Positions 47,644 through 56,775 of a DNA stretch of 64,000 nucleotides are shown here, piece after piece (the stretch's first letter is position 1; each line of letters begins with the position of its first letter). The notes under the pieces are model-generated. The model made no database searches. It was not told the origin of the DNA and worked only from the letters and a program-made list of their open reading frames with translations. The stretch comes from Arsenicicoccus bolidensis DSM 15745 (lineage in GTDB: Bacteria; Actinomycetota; Actinomycetes; Actinomycetales; Dermatophilaceae). A program made the position numbers and the translations under genes. The DNA is taken from contig NZ_AUFG01000001.1 of NCBI RefSeq assembly GCF_000426385.1, forward strand, positions 62,001 through 126,000. Direction: 5' to 3'.

Positions 47644-49446
47644 TCACTCGTCGGAGACGGGCCCGCCATACATCGCATCGATCGTCGGCGCGAAGTCGCG
47701 CAGGACGAGGTGGCGCTTCACCTTGAGCGACGGGGTGAGATAGCCGTTCGCCTCCGTGAAGTCCTGGTCGAGCACGGCGAACTCCCGGATCGACTCGGCC
47801 CGCGAGACGGCCTCGTTGGCGTGCGCGACGGCGGCCTCGATCTCCTTGCGCACCCGCGGGTGAGCAGGGGCGTCGGCGAAGTCCACCTCCCCGAGGCCGT
47901 GGCGCGCGGCCCACCCCGGCCACATCTCCTCGTCGAGCGTGACCAGCGCCCCGACGAAGGGGCGCTTCTCGCCGACCACCACGCACTGCGACACGACGGG
48001 GTTGGACCGCAGCCGGTCCTCCAGGACGCCGGGCACGACGTTCTTGCCGCCGGCGGTGACGATGATCTCCTTCTTGCGCCCGGTGATCCGGACGTGACCG
48101 CTGTCGTCGATCGATCCGAGGTCTCCGGTGCGGAACCACCCGTCGACGAAGGCCTCGGCCGTGGCCTCGTGGTTGCCGTGGTAGCCGCGGAAGACGTTGA
48201 CGCCGCGGGTGAGCAGCTCGCCGTCCTCGGCGACGCGGCACTCCACGCCGGGCATGGGTCGACCGACGGTGCCGATCTTGAGGCCGGGCACGTCGTTGAC
48301 GCTCATGGGCGCCGTCGTCTCGGTGAGGCCGTAGCCCTCGAGCACCGTGACGCCGATGCCGCGGAAGAAGTGGGCCAGCCGCGGTCCGAGCGGCGCGCCG
48401 CCCGACACGACGTACCGGACCCGGCCGCCCATGGCGTCCCGCAGCTTGGCGTAGACGAGGCGGTCGTACAGCGCGTGCTGGAGGCGCAGGGCGACGGGGA
48501 CGCGGCCCTGGTCGGTCGCGCGGCTGTGGGCGATGGCGACGCGGGCGGCGGCGTGGAAGATCTTGTGGGTGCTGCCCGCCTCGGCCTTGCTCTCGGCACC
48601 GACGTAGACCTTCTCAAGGACGCGGGGCACGACGAGCAGGAAGGTCGGACGGAAGGACGCCAGGTCCGCCATGAGGTTCTTGATCGACGCGGTGTGGCCC
48701 ATCCGGAGGCCATAGTCCACCACGAGCACCTGGATGAGGCGACCGAAGACGTGCGCGAGGGGCAGGAACATGATGGTCGAGGCGTCGTCGGTGACGACCT
48801 CCGGGAGGTAGTGCCGGGTGTTGTCGGACAGGGCCATGAAGTTGGAGTGCGTGAGCTCGGCGCCCTTGGGGCGGCCTGTCGTGCCGGACGTGTAGATGAT
48901 CGTGGCCAGGTCCGACGGCCCGGCCAGGTTCGCACGCTCCTCGACGACCTCGTCCGCGACCTCGTGGCCGGCGGCGACCAGCTCGTCGAGCCCGCCGTCG
49001 TCGATCGTCCACACGTGGTGCAGACCGGGAAGCCGGTCGCGGACAGCGGCCACCGAGGCCGTGTGCTGAGGCTTCTCGACGACGACCGCCGAGGCGCCGG
49101 AGTCCTCGAGGATCCACGCGATCTGCTCGGCGGAGCTGGTCTCGTAGACCGGGACCCCCACCGCGCCGGCGGTCCAGAGCGCGAAGTCCGTCAGCGTCCA
49201 CTCGTAGCGCGTGCTGGACAGGATCCCGACCCGCTCGCCCGGCTCGACGCCCGCGGCCACGAAGCCCTTGGCGAGCGCCCAGACCTCGTCGCGCCACTGC
49301 GCGGACGTGACGTCCTGCCAGGCATCGCCGACCTGGCGCCCGAACACCACGCGGTCGGGGTGCCGCGCCGCGTTGCGCGTCACGAGGCCCGCGAGGTTCC
49401 CCTCGGTGGGCGCGGGGACGATGATGGGCGTGCTGGTGGCGTCCAC
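47644..49446 (-). CDS. long-chain acyl-CoA synthetase (FadD15-like)
   Basis: A 600-residue AMP-forming adenylating enzyme. The AMP/ATP loop is IIYTSGTTGRPKGAELTH. Further motifs are GYGLTETTAP, GWFRTGDLGSID and the C-terminal ITGRKKEIIVTAGGKNVVP. Length and sequence style match FadD15/long-chain ligases, and the syntenic mycobacterial gene is Rv2187. It activates fatty acids for lipid assembly, which fits the plsC gene 5 kb on. It starts at GTG 49446 after AAGGAG; TAGCCT at 49480-49485 is a probable -10. Confidence 0.93.
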   Translation of the reverse strand: MDATSTPIIVPAPTEGNLAGLVTRNAARHPDRVVFGRQVGDAWQDVTSAQWRDEVWALAKGFVAAGVEPGERVGILSSTRYEWTLTDFALWTAGAVGVPVYETSSAEQIAWILEDSGASAVVVEKPQHTASVAAVRDRLPGLHHVWTIDDGGLDELVAAGHEVADEVVEERANLAGPSDLATIIYTSGTTGRPKGAELTHSNFMALSDNTRHYLPEVVTDDASTIMFLPLAHVFGRLIQVLVVDYGLRMGHTASIKNLMADLASFRPTFLLVVPRVLEKVYVGAESKAEAGSTHKIFHAAARVAIAHSRATDQGRVPVALRLQHALYDRLVYAKLRDAMGGRVRYVVSGGAPLGPRLAHFFRGIGVTVLEGYGLTETTAPMSVNDVPGLKIGTVGRPMPGVECRVAEDGELLTRGVNVFRGYHGNHEATAEAFVDGWFRTGDLGSIDDSGHVRITGRKKEIIVTAGGKNVVPGVLEDRLRSNPVVSQCVVVGEKRPFVGALVTLDEEMWPGWAARHGLGEVDFADAPAHPRVRKEIEAAVAHANEAVSRAESIREFAVLDQDFTEANGYLTPSLKVKRHLVLRDFAPTIDAMYGGPVSDE

Positions 49447-49662
49447 GTGCTGCTCCTTGGCTCGGGTCGGACCGGATGCAGGCTACAGGCGGCCGGACCT
49501 ACCGGAGAGTAGTCACCGTGCCGGTCTCGGGGCGCGGGATGTGGCCGGACCCACACGTCCAGCTCGTGGCACCCACCGCCGTCCCAGCGGCTTTCAGCAG
49601 GAGGGGCCAGTCCCTCGACCGACGGCGGTCGTCACCGATCGTCATCCCGCCTCGGCCCTGGC

Positions 49663-49668
49663 TAGGGT
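49663..49668 (+). promoter_or_regulatory. leaderless -10 box for the SRPBCC operon
   Basis: TAGGGT ends 6 bases before ATG 49675. Confidence 0.55.
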
Positions 49669-49674
49669 GGGCGC

Positions 49675-50115
49675 ATGGCCCAGCGCACCGAGTCCAGCAC
49701 CGTCATCGCCGCCTCGCCGGCAGCCGTCCTCGACGTCGTCGCCGACGTCGCGTCCTATCCCGCGTGGACGCCCGAGATCCGGTCGGTGCAGATCCTGTCC
49801 GAGGACGACGGCTGGGCCGAGCAGGTGCGGTTCGCGCTGGAGGCCGGGCCGGTCAAGGACACCTACACCCTCGCCTACGACTGGGACGTCGACGAGGAGG
49901 GCGCCGGGACGGTCTCGTGGCACCTCGTCGAGGGCGGGGTGCTCAAGGCGATGGACGGGTCCTACGTCCTCGAGCCCGTGGACGGTGGCACCAGGGTGAC
50001 CTACGCCCTCGGCGTGGACGTCAAGGTGCCGATGCTGGGCGCCATGAAGCGGGCCGCCGAGAAGCGCATCGTCGAGGGCGCGCTGCAGGGTCTCGCCGCC
50101 CGCGTCCGCGGCTGA
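49675..50115 (+). CDS. SRPBCC/polyketide cyclase-like lipid-binding protein
   Basis: A 146-residue START-like (SRPBCC) protein, Rv2185c-like. Family features: STVIAASPAAVLDVVADVASYPAWTPEI at the N-terminus, the beta-strand region, and the C-terminal helix MKRAAEKRIVEGALQGLAARV. The domain binds a hydrophobic ligand; it is not evidence of polyketide synthesis here. It heads a tightly overlapping unit running through the two ROK kinases to the EEP-family gene. Confidence 0.88.
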   Translation: MAQRTESSTVIAASPAAVLDVVADVASYPAWTPEIRSVQILSEDDGWAEQVRFALEAGPVKDTYTLAYDWDVDEEGAGTVSWHLVEGGVLKAMDGSYVLEPVDGGTRVTYALGVDVKVPMLGAMKRAAEKRIVEGALQGLAARVRG

Positions 50116-50561
50116 TGGGGGTGACCGACGAGGTCGCCGGTTCCGTCGACGAGGAGTCGCGGCGGCTCAAGGCGCTGCTGCAGGACACCCTGGATCTCGG
50201 TCGCGCGCCGACCAGGCCGGAGCCAGAGTGGACCGACCATGCGGACCAGGATCACGCGGACGACGACCCGGGGGACGACGAGCGAGAAGGCGAAGGGGAC
50301 CGGTCGCACGACGGCGACCCCGATGACGACCCGGCGGACGAGGGCGAGCACCCGCACCGGACCACCTCGCCCCAGCACGCGGCGGACACCTGCCCCGTAT
50401 GCCGGGCCAGCCGCCTCGCCCACACCCTGGCGCCGGAGCTGATCGACGAGGTGGGGCGCGGGATGGAGGCGCTGGGGCGATCGCTCCGGGGGGTCGCGGC
50501 GGCGGCCAGACGGCATACTGACGAGCATCTGCAGGCACGGACGGACGAGGAGCGAGCATGA
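50115..50561 (+). CDS. acidic low-complexity protein with a CPVC pair, DUF5304-like
   Basis: A 148-residue protein. A short helix (EESRRLKALLQDTLDL), then about 50 residues almost entirely Asp, Glu, His, Gly and Arg, then DTCPVCRASRLAHTLAPELIDEVGRGMEALGRSL. The C-terminal part resembles the actinobacterial DUF5304/short proteins found next to glucokinase genes; my assignment is tentative. ATG 50115 shares its A with the upstream stop; the end overlaps the ROK kinase start. Confidence 0.7.
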   Translation: MGVTDEVAGSVDEESRRLKALLQDTLDLGRAPTRPEPEWTDHADQDHADDDPGDDEREGEGDRSHDGDPDDDPADEGEHPHRTTSPQHAADTCPVCRASRLAHTLAPELIDEVGRGMEALGRSLRGVAAAARRHTDEHLQARTDEERA

Positions 50562-51523
50562 CCACGATCGGTCTGGACGTCGGCGGCACCAAGATCGCCG
50601 GCGCCCTGGTGGACGAGGACGGCAAGGTCCTCGCTCGAGCCCGCCGCGAGACGGGGATCCCGAGCGCCGAGTCCGTCGCGAGCGCGTCGGCGGACCTCGT
50701 CCGCGAGCTGGCCCAGCACCAGGACGTCAAGGGTGTGGGCATGGCGGTGGCCGGGTTCGTGGACAAGTCCGGGGCGCACGTCGTCTACGGCACCAACCTG
50801 GGCATGCAGGACGAGCCGATGAAGCAGCGCATGGAGTCGCTCATCGACTACCCGGTCATCCTGGACAACGACGCCAACGCGGCGGCGTGGGGGGAGTTCC
50901 AGTTCGGCGCGGGGCGGGACAGCGACGACATGCTGCTGGTCACCGTCGGCACGGGCATCGGCGGCGGCATCGTGGTCGACCAGCGGCTGCTGCGGGGGGC
51001 CTACGGCTTCGCGGCGGAGATCGGCCACATGCGGGTGGTGGTCGACGGACCGCAGTGCGGGTGCGGCAACCGCGGCTGCTGGGAGATGTACGCCAGCGGC
51101 AGCGCCCTGCTCCGCTCGGCGAAGGAGCTCGTGTCCTCGGGCACCCCCCACGCGGCCCGCCTGCGCGAGGCGTGCGGAGGACGGCCCAAGGACCTCAAGG
51201 GCCAGGCGATCACCGAGCTCGCCAAGAAGGGCGACCTGGCCTGCATCGAGCTGCTCGAGGACCTGGGCCACTGGCTGGGCGAGGGCTGCGCGAGCATGAC
51301 GGCGATCCTCGACCCCGACATGATCGTGATCGGTGGCGGCGTCGTCGAGGCGGGCGACCTCCTGCTCGACCCGGCCCGTCATGCCTACGGCCGTCAGCTG
51401 ACCGCGCGGGGTCACCGCCCGGTGGCCAGGTTCGTCCCCGCGGCCCTGGGCAACGACGCCGGCATGATCGGTGCCGCCGCGATCGCCGCCGAGGTCTACG
51501 ACGGTGCGGGGGCGGACGCGTGA
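50558..51523 (+). CDS. ROK-family glucokinase, first copy
   Basis: A 321-residue ROK sugar kinase. The ATP site is IGLDVGGTKIAG, the catalytic block is ILDNDANAAAWGE with the active-site Asp, and GTGIGGGIVVD follows. The ROK zinc/consensus is EIGHMRVVVDG-CGCGNRGCWE-YASG. Family members of this size in actinomycetes are glucokinases (Streptomyces GlkA), and Glu/His of the EIGH motif select glucose. It has no helix-turn-helix, so it is not a ROK repressor. Start and stop overlap neighbours by four bases. Confidence 0.92.
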   Translation: MTTIGLDVGGTKIAGALVDEDGKVLARARRETGIPSAESVASASADLVRELAQHQDVKGVGMAVAGFVDKSGAHVVYGTNLGMQDEPMKQRMESLIDYPVILDNDANAAAWGEFQFGAGRDSDDMLLVTVGTGIGGGIVVDQRLLRGAYGFAAEIGHMRVVVDGPQCGCGNRGCWEMYASGSALLRSAKELVSSGTPHAARLREACGGRPKDLKGQAITELAKKGDLACIELLEDLGHWLGEGCASMTAILDPDMIVIGGGVVEAGDLLLDPARHAYGRQLTARGHRPVARFVPAALGNDAGMIGAAAIAAEVYDGAGADA

Positions 51524-52497
51524 GCGATCTCGCCATCGGGATCGACATCGGCGGGACCAAGGTCGCCGGGGGCGTGCTCGACGAGCAGGGCGCCATCGTG
51601 GCCCGAGCGCGCCGCGACACCCCGCACCGCAGCAAGAGCCCGGACGTCGTCGAGGACACCATCGTCGGGGTCATCGAGGACCTGCTGGGCCAGACGGCCC
51701 GCGAGGACGTGGTGGCGGTGGGGGTCGGCGCGGCGGGCTGGGTCTCGGCCGACCGGGCCACCATCCTGTTCGCGCCCCACCTGTCCTGGCGCAACGAGCC
51801 CCTCCAGGAGCGGCTGTCGACCCGGGTGCCCGTCCCGGTCTACGTCGACAACGACGCCAACGCCGCCGGGTGGGCCGAGCACCGGTTCGGCGCCGGGCGC
51901 GGCGAGACCCACCTCATGATGATCACGCTCGGCACCGGCATCGGTGGGGCGCTCGTGATGGACGGCCAGGTCCAGCGCGGTCGCTACGGCGTGGCGGGGG
52001 AGTACGGCCACATGATGGTCGTGCCCGGCGGCCACCGGTGCGAGTGCGGCAACCGCGGCTGCTGGGAGCAGTACGCCTCCGGCAACGCCCTGGTCCGCGA
52101 GGCGCGCAGCCTCCTGCTCGCCAACTCCCCGGTGGCCCACGACCTGCTCGAGCGGCTCGGGGGCGAGGACCAGAGCCTCACCGGACCGGTCATCACCGAA
52201 GCCGCGCAGGACGGTGACCAGACCTGCGTCGAGCTCATCGCCGACATCGGCCGCTGGCTCGGGACGGGACTGGCCAACCTCGCGGCGGCGTTCGACCCCG
52301 GCAGCTTCGTCATCGGAGGCGGGGTCAGCGCGGCCGGAGACCTGCTGCTCGGTCCCGCCCGTGAGACCTTCGCCCGCGAGCTGACCGGGCGCGGCTACCG
52401 CCCGATGGCGCAGATCCTGCAGGCCAGCCTCGGCAACGAGGCAGGACTCATCGGTGCGGCCGACCTCGCCCGCACCGAGGTGCTCGCCACGTCATGA
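51520..52497 (+). CDS. ROK-family glucokinase, second copy
   Basis: A 325-residue paralogue of the preceding gene, with the same motifs: IGIDIGGTKVAGG, YVDNDANAAGWAEHRFGAGRG, LGTGIGGALVMDG, EYGHMMVVPGG and CECGNRGCWEQYASG. The EIGH motif has become EYGH. The two are clearly related but far from identical, so the duplication is old. Either the two act on different sugars or they differ in kinetics; the sequence does not decide. GTG 51520 overlaps the first kinase's stop. Confidence 0.92.
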   Translation: MSDLAIGIDIGGTKVAGGVLDEQGAIVARARRDTPHRSKSPDVVEDTIVGVIEDLLGQTAREDVVAVGVGAAGWVSADRATILFAPHLSWRNEPLQERLSTRVPVPVYVDNDANAAGWAEHRFGAGRGETHLMMITLGTGIGGALVMDGQVQRGRYGVAGEYGHMMVVPGGHRCECGNRGCWEQYASGNALVREARSLLLANSPVAHDLLERLGGEDQSLTGPVITEAAQDGDQTCVELIADIGRWLGTGLANLAAAFDPGSFVIGGGVSAAGDLLLGPARETFARELTGRGYRPMAQILQASLGNEAGLIGAADLARTEVLATS

Positions 52498-53174
52498 CCG
52501 TGCGCGTCGCGAGCTACAACACGCGCGACTTCCTCGACGACCGACGGGCCGCGGCTCGCGTCGTCCGCGCGCTGGCGCCGGACGTCCTGCTGCTGCAGGA
52601 GGCGCCCCGCCGCTTCTGGCCGGGTCCCCTGGTGCGGGACTTCGCGCGCGAGACGGGCCTGCGCTGGCCGGGTGGGCACCGCGGCTCGGGCGGCACCACC
52701 GTGATGCTCTCGGACCGGCTCACCCTGGTCGACTGCGTGCACCGTGGTCTCCCGGTGCCCCTGGGTCAGCGGACCCGCGGGTATGCCGTGCTGCGCGCCC
52801 GGCTCCCCGAGGGGTCGCTGCTGACGGCGGCGAGCGTGCACCTGGGGCTGTTCGAGGGGCAGCGGCTGCGGCATACGCACCAGATCCTCCGGGACCTGCC
52901 GGTCGAGGGGCCGCTGGTGGTCGCGGGGGATCTCAACGAGGGCCCGGGCGGGCCCAGCTGGCAGACCTTCGCCGGCCTGCTCGACGTGCTGTCGGTGGAG
53001 GAGCCGACCTATCCGTCCTGGGCGCCGGTCGAGATGCTCGACGTGGTCTGGGGCAGGGGTGTGCGGCGCGTGGACGGCACGCCACCGTCGGAGCTGGACC
53101 GACGAGGCAGGGACGTGCGCCGCGCCTCGGACCACCTGCCGGTGTGGGTCGACGTGGACGTGCTGGGGTCCTGA
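52494..53174 (+). CDS. endonuclease/exonuclease/phosphatase (EEP) family protein
   Basis: A 226-residue EEP-fold protein, short for the family. Motifs: VASYNTRDFLD, the metal-ligand Glu in VLLLQEAP, VVAGDLNEGPGG and the final SDHLPVWVDV with Asp-His. The YNTR replaces the usual YNV/YNI. Targets in the family range from DNA to phospholipids and inositol phosphates. It is last in the SRPBCC-ROK operon (ATGA overlap) and has no signal peptide. Confidence 0.85.
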   Translation: MTVRVASYNTRDFLDDRRAAARVVRALAPDVLLLQEAPRRFWPGPLVRDFARETGLRWPGGHRGSGGTTVMLSDRLTLVDCVHRGLPVPLGQRTRGYAVLRARLPEGSLLTAASVHLGLFEGQRLRHTHQILRDLPVEGPLVVAGDLNEGPGGPSWQTFAGLLDVLSVEEPTYPSWAPVEMLDVVWGRGVRRVDGTPPSELDRRGRDVRRASDHLPVWVDVDVLGS

Positions 53175-53234
53175 CGCGGACCAGAGGCGATCTGGCCGAT
53201 CGGCCGACCGCGGAGCACCAGCGTCGGGTGAGGG

Positions 53235-53897
53235 TCACACCCGGGCGCCGTCGTCGTCCTCGTCGTGCGTGCTGGGCAGCCGGAGCACCAGCCCGACGAA
53301 GGCCGCGACGGTGGCGAGACCGGCGAGCCACAGGTAGATGCGGGGGCTGGTGTGGCCCGTCAGGACCATCGTGAGCAGGACGATCGGCCCGGCCACCAGG
53401 CCGACCAGGATCGCCCACCAGACCGGGTCCGCGCGCCACGACGGCATCGGGGTGGGCGGTGGCGGCACGTAGTCGTCGTCCGGGTCGTCCGGGTCGACGG
53501 GAGGGGTCCACGACCGGTGGTCCGTCCCCATCGAGAGGCCGGAGCCGGGGTCGCGGTAGACGAGGCGGGGGTCGAGGGCGCGGCGCTGCTGCGGCGACGC
53601 TGGGGGAGCGGTTGGGGGAGCGGGCGGGGAGCCGGGCGGGGAGCCGGGCGAGGGGTCGGCCGCCGGTGGGGACGCGCGACGCCCGGGCGGGGGATTGATC
53701 GCCGAGGGGTGCGTCGGACGTCCGGGCGCGCTCTCGTGCTGCGGCGTCTCCCGACCCGTCCGGTCCGGCCGCCCCGCAGGATCGGGTCCACCCTCCCCGC
53801 CCGGCTCGGACCCGTCCTGCGCGCGCTGCTCGTCGTCCCAGCGCGCCACGATCTCCTCGAAGCGAGCGTCGATGTCGTCCGGCTCGTGGGTGCCCAT
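53235..53897 (-). CDS. proline-rich membrane protein of unknown function
   Basis: A 220-residue protein. The N-terminus is acidic (DIDARFEEIVARWDDE), followed by about 90 Pro/Gly/Ser-rich residues including PPGS/APPT repeats (residues ~80-99). Two transmembrane helices are near the C-terminus (VWWAILVGLVAGPIVLLTMVL; IYLWLAGLATVAAFVGLVL). The DIDARFEEIVA start is a pattern I have seen in actinobacterial membrane proteins, but I cannot name a family. It ends 60 bases from the convergent EEP gene. Confidence 0.72.
   Translation of the reverse strand: MGTHEPDDIDARFEEIVARWDDEQRAQDGSEPGGEGGPDPAGRPDRTGRETPQHESAPGRPTHPSAINPPPGRRASPPAADPSPGSPPGSPPAPPTAPPASPQQRRALDPRLVYRDPGSGLSMGTDHRSWTPPVDPDDPDDDYVPPPPTPMPSWRADPVWWAILVGLVAGPIVLLTMVLTGHTSPRIYLWLAGLATVAAFVGLVLRLPSTHDEDDDGARV
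53601..53660 (-). repeat. 12-bp in-frame tandem repeat, five copies
   Basis: Five 12-base units (TGGGGGAGCGGT twice with changes, CGGGGAGCCGGG twice, CGAGGGGTCGGC) encode the PGSP/PAPP tetrapeptides of the proline-rich membrane protein. Confidence 0.75.
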
Positions 53898-53901
53898 GCC
53901 C

Positions 53902-54663
53902 TCAGCCTCGCCGCACGCGCTCGACGAACTCCACCGAGCGGTCGTGGATCACGTGCGCGTCGTGGTCGAGGGTGGCGACGTGGTAGCTGTCGGCCAGGCG
54001 CACGTGGGTGACGTCGGTGCTCGAGATGCGGCTCAGCAGCAGCTCGGAGCTGGACGCCGGGACGACGTGGTCCTCGTCCGACTGCATCAGCAGGACCGGC
54101 TGGGTGATCTCCGGCAGGTCCCGGACCGTCAGCGCCCACAGCTGCAGCATGGACGACAGCGCGTGCAGCGGCGTGCGGTCGTAGGCCAGCTCGGTCACGC
54201 CGGCGAGGCGGATGTCGCTGGCGATCCCGGCGATCGAGGGGGCCAGCCGGCGCAGGACGGGCAGGGCCCGCATGCGGGGGTCGTCGCTGCGATAGGCGGG
54301 GTTGACGAGCATCAGGCCGGCGATGCTCGGGCCGTGCTCCTCGGCCAGGCGCGTGACGAGCGCGCCGCCCAGGCTCAGGCCGGCGACGAAGACGGTGTCG
54401 CACTCGTCGAGCAGCCGCAGCAGCTCGCGCTCGAGCACGGCGATCCAGTCCTGCCACTGGGTGCGGTTGAGCGACTGCCAGGTCGTCCCGTGCCCCGGGA
54501 GGCGGGGGAGTCGCACGGCATACCCCTGGTCGGCGAGGTGCTGGGCCCAGGGCCGCAGGGACTGCGGGCTGCCGGTGAAGCCGTGGCTGACCAGGACGCC
54601 GACCCCGCCCCCCTCGGGCCGGCCGGGGCTGCTGAACGCCTCGGCACCTGGCATGACCTGCAC
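53902..54663 (-). CDS. alpha/beta-hydrolase, carboxylesterase/monoacylglycerol lipase type
   Basis: A 253-residue Est30-like carboxylesterase. The oxyanion HGF is in VLVSHGFTGSPQSLRPWAQHLA. The nucleophile elbow is GLSLGG. The acid is D in SDEDHVVPA and the histidine is in DSYHVATLDHDA. GTG 54663 is chosen because a perfect AGGAGG lies 5 bases upstream; the frame stays open to 54744, but that is promoter DNA of plsC. It probably hydrolyses short acyl esters or monoacylglycerol. It faces away from plsC, an acyltransferase, which suggests a lipid context. Confidence 0.88.
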   Translation of the reverse strand: MQVMPGAEAFSSPGRPEGGGVGVLVSHGFTGSPQSLRPWAQHLADQGYAVRLPRLPGHGTTWQSLNRTQWQDWIAVLERELLRLLDECDTVFVAGLSLGGALVTRLAEEHGPSIAGLMLVNPAYRSDDPRMRALPVLRRLAPSIAGIASDIRLAGVTELAYDRTPLHALSSMLQLWALTVRDLPEITQPVLLMQSDEDHVVPASSSELLLSRISSTDVTHVRLADSYHVATLDHDAHVIHDRSVEFVERVRRG

Positions 54664-54752
54664 GTCGACCTCCTGGTGGCTGAGCCGTCCGACACGGCCG
54701 TCCCAGGGTAACCGGGGCTGGGTTAGAGTGCTGATCACGCGCACAGATCGAG

Positions 54753-55640
54753 GTGGCCACGGTGCTGTACTGGTTCGTCAAGTCGCTGGCCCTCGGCCCG
54801 CTGCTGAAGCTGCTCTTCCGACCCTGGGTCGAGGGGTCCGAGCACGTCCCCACCCGTGGCGGAGCGATCCTGGCGAGCAACCACCTGTCCTTCTCGGACT
54901 CGTTCTTCCTGCCGCTGGTCCTGAGCCGGCGCATCACCTTCCCGGCCAAGATGGAGTACTTCACCGGCCGGGGGATCAAGGGCCGGCTGACGGCGGCGTT
55001 CTTCCGCGGGGTCGGCCAGATCCCCATCGACCGCTCGGGAGGCTCGGCCAGCGCCGCCGCCCTGAAGTCCGGTCTCGAGGTCCTGGACCGCGGCGAGCTC
55101 TTCGGCATCTATCCCGAGGGGACGCGCTCTCCTGACGGACGGCTCTACCGGGGCAAGACCGGGGTGGCCCGGCTGGCCCTCGAGGCGGGCGTGCCCGTCA
55201 TACCCGTGGCCATGATCGGCACGGACAAGGCCCAGCCCACCGGCAAGATCATCCCCAAGGTCATGCGGATCGGGGTGCGCTTCGGCGAGCCGATCGACTT
55301 CTCGCGGTATGCCGGGATGGAGGGCGACCGCCACGTCCTGCGCGCCATGACGGACGAGATCATGTACGCCCTGATGGAGCTGTCCGGCCAGGAGTACGTC
55401 GACGAGTACGCCGCGACCCGCAAGCAGCGGATGGTGGACTCCGCCCGGGCCAAGGCCGAGGAGGCCAAGGTCAGGGCGCGCGAGCTGCAGGACCAGACGC
55501 GGGTCAAGGCCGACGAGGCGTTGACCCGGGCCAAGGAGCTCGGCGACCCGGCGGCCCTCAAGGAGCTGGGGGACCAGACCCTGGCGCGGGCCGAGGAGGC
55601 CATCGCCAAGGCCAAGGACCGACGCACTCACAAGGACTGA
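54753..55640 (+). CDS. plsC: 1-acyl-sn-glycerol-3-phosphate acyltransferase with coiled-coil tail
   Basis: A 295-residue PlsC-family acyltransferase (Rv2182c-like). Catalytic motif I is NHLSFSDSFF (NHx4D), then the G-block FRGVGQIPIDRSGG, motif III YPEGTRS and the Pro motif VPVIPVAMIG. Residues ~220-290 are an extra charged alpha-helical tail of Ala/Lys/Glu repeats (ARAKAEEAKVRARELQDQ), predicted coiled coil. It makes phosphatidic acid for membrane lipids. The start is GTG 54753; TAGAGT at 54724-54729 is the likely -10. Confidence 0.9.
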   Translation: MATVLYWFVKSLALGPLLKLLFRPWVEGSEHVPTRGGAILASNHLSFSDSFFLPLVLSRRITFPAKMEYFTGRGIKGRLTAAFFRGVGQIPIDRSGGSASAAALKSGLEVLDRGELFGIYPEGTRSPDGRLYRGKTGVARLALEAGVPVIPVAMIGTDKAQPTGKIIPKVMRIGVRFGEPIDFSRYAGMEGDRHVLRAMTDEIMYALMELSGQEYVDEYAATRKQRMVDSARAKAEEAKVRARELQDQTRVKADEALTRAKELGDPAALKELGDQTLARAEEAIAKAKDRRTHKD

Positions 55641-55643
55641 GAC

Positions 55644-56774
55644 GTGGCGGCGCTGCGCTCGACGATGGCCGGGCTGGAGCGGGGGATCTGGCGCGGCATC
55701 GACGTCTTCCGCCTCCTGGCGCTGTGCTACGCCGCCAGCATGGTGTGGATGGAGCAGGACGTCATGACCCGCCCGTGGTTGGCGTGGGCGGTGCTGCTCG
55801 CCCTGGCCGCGTGGTCCTGCTGGCTGGCGACGCGTCAGGACCGCAGCGCGCCCGCCCTGGTGGTCGACGTGGCCCTGGCCTGCGGCGCGATCCTCGCCAC
55901 GCTCGCCGTGCACCCACCCGCCGAGATCGCGGGAGGGGCGACGACCATCCCGTCGATGTATGCCGCCGCGCCCGTCGCCGCCTCGGCCGTCCGCTGGGGC
56001 CTGCGGGGCGCGCTGGGCTCGTCCGGGCTCGTGACGGTGGCCAACCTCGTGGAGGTCGGCCGACCGACGGGAGCCACGATCTACAACACCCTGCTGCTGG
56101 TCGTCGTGGCCGCCTGCCTCGGCATCTGCATGGAGCTGGCCCGCCGCAGCCAGGCCGCGATCGACGAGGGGCTGCGCCTGCAGGCCGAGGCCGCCGAGCG
56201 GGAGCGCATCGCCCGCGTCGTCCACGACGGTGTCCTGCAGACGCTCGCCCTCATCCACCGGCGCGGTGCCCAGGCCGGTGGCGAGGCCGCCGCCCTCGGG
56301 GCGCTCGCGGCCGAGTCGGAGCGTGACCTGCGCTCGCTCGTGACGGCGGCCCGCCCACGCGAGCGCCCCGACACGGCGACGAGCATCGACGTGCGGGCCG
56401 CCCTGCTGGCCCTGGCCGGGCCGGGGGTCGAGGTCGTGGCGCCGGCCGAAGCCGTGCCGGTCCCGTCGCAGCGTGGCCACGAGCTGGTCGCCGCCGTCGC
56501 CGCCTGCCTCGACAACGTCGCGCGTCACGCCGGGCCCGGCGCCCGCGCCTGGGTCCTGCTCGACGACCTCGGCCCGGCCATCGAGGTCACGGTGCGGGAC
56601 GACGGCTGCGGCATACCGCCCGGTCGGCTGGACCAGGCGGAGCGCGACGGCCGGCTCGGCGTCGCGTCGTCGGTGCGAGGGCGGCTGCGCGACCTCGGGG
56701 GAGAGACGACCATCCGATCGACCGTGGGGCGGGGCACGACCGTGCGGCTGTGCCTGCCCGCCCAGGAGGAGTGA
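55644..56774 (+). CDS. MacS-type sensor histidine kinase
   Basis: A 376-residue NarL/LiaS-class histidine kinase. Five or six N-terminal transmembrane segments (to ~residue 163) are followed by a dimerisation helix with the HisKA_3 phospho-acceptor H194 in IARVVHDGVLQTLALIHRR. The HATPase has an N box VAACLDNVARHAG, DDGCGIPPGR and GRGTTVRLCLP. The membrane part has little outside the bilayer, so it may sense the membrane itself. It is immediately followed by its LuxR-type regulator. The start is GTG 55644, 3 bases after plsC, so plsC and the kinase pair are one operon. Confidence 0.9.
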   Translation: MAALRSTMAGLERGIWRGIDVFRLLALCYAASMVWMEQDVMTRPWLAWAVLLALAAWSCWLATRQDRSAPALVVDVALACGAILATLAVHPPAEIAGGATTIPSMYAAAPVAASAVRWGLRGALGSSGLVTVANLVEVGRPTGATIYNTLLLVVVAACLGICMELARRSQAAIDEGLRLQAEAAERERIARVVHDGVLQTLALIHRRGAQAGGEAAALGALAAESERDLRSLVTAARPRERPDTATSIDVRAALLALAGPGVEVVAPAEAVPVPSQRGHELVAAVAACLDNVARHAGPGARAWVLLDDLGPAIEVTVRDDGCGIPPGRLDQAERDGRLGVASSVRGRLRDLGGETTIRSTVGRGTTVRLCLPAQEE

Positions 56775-56775
56775 C

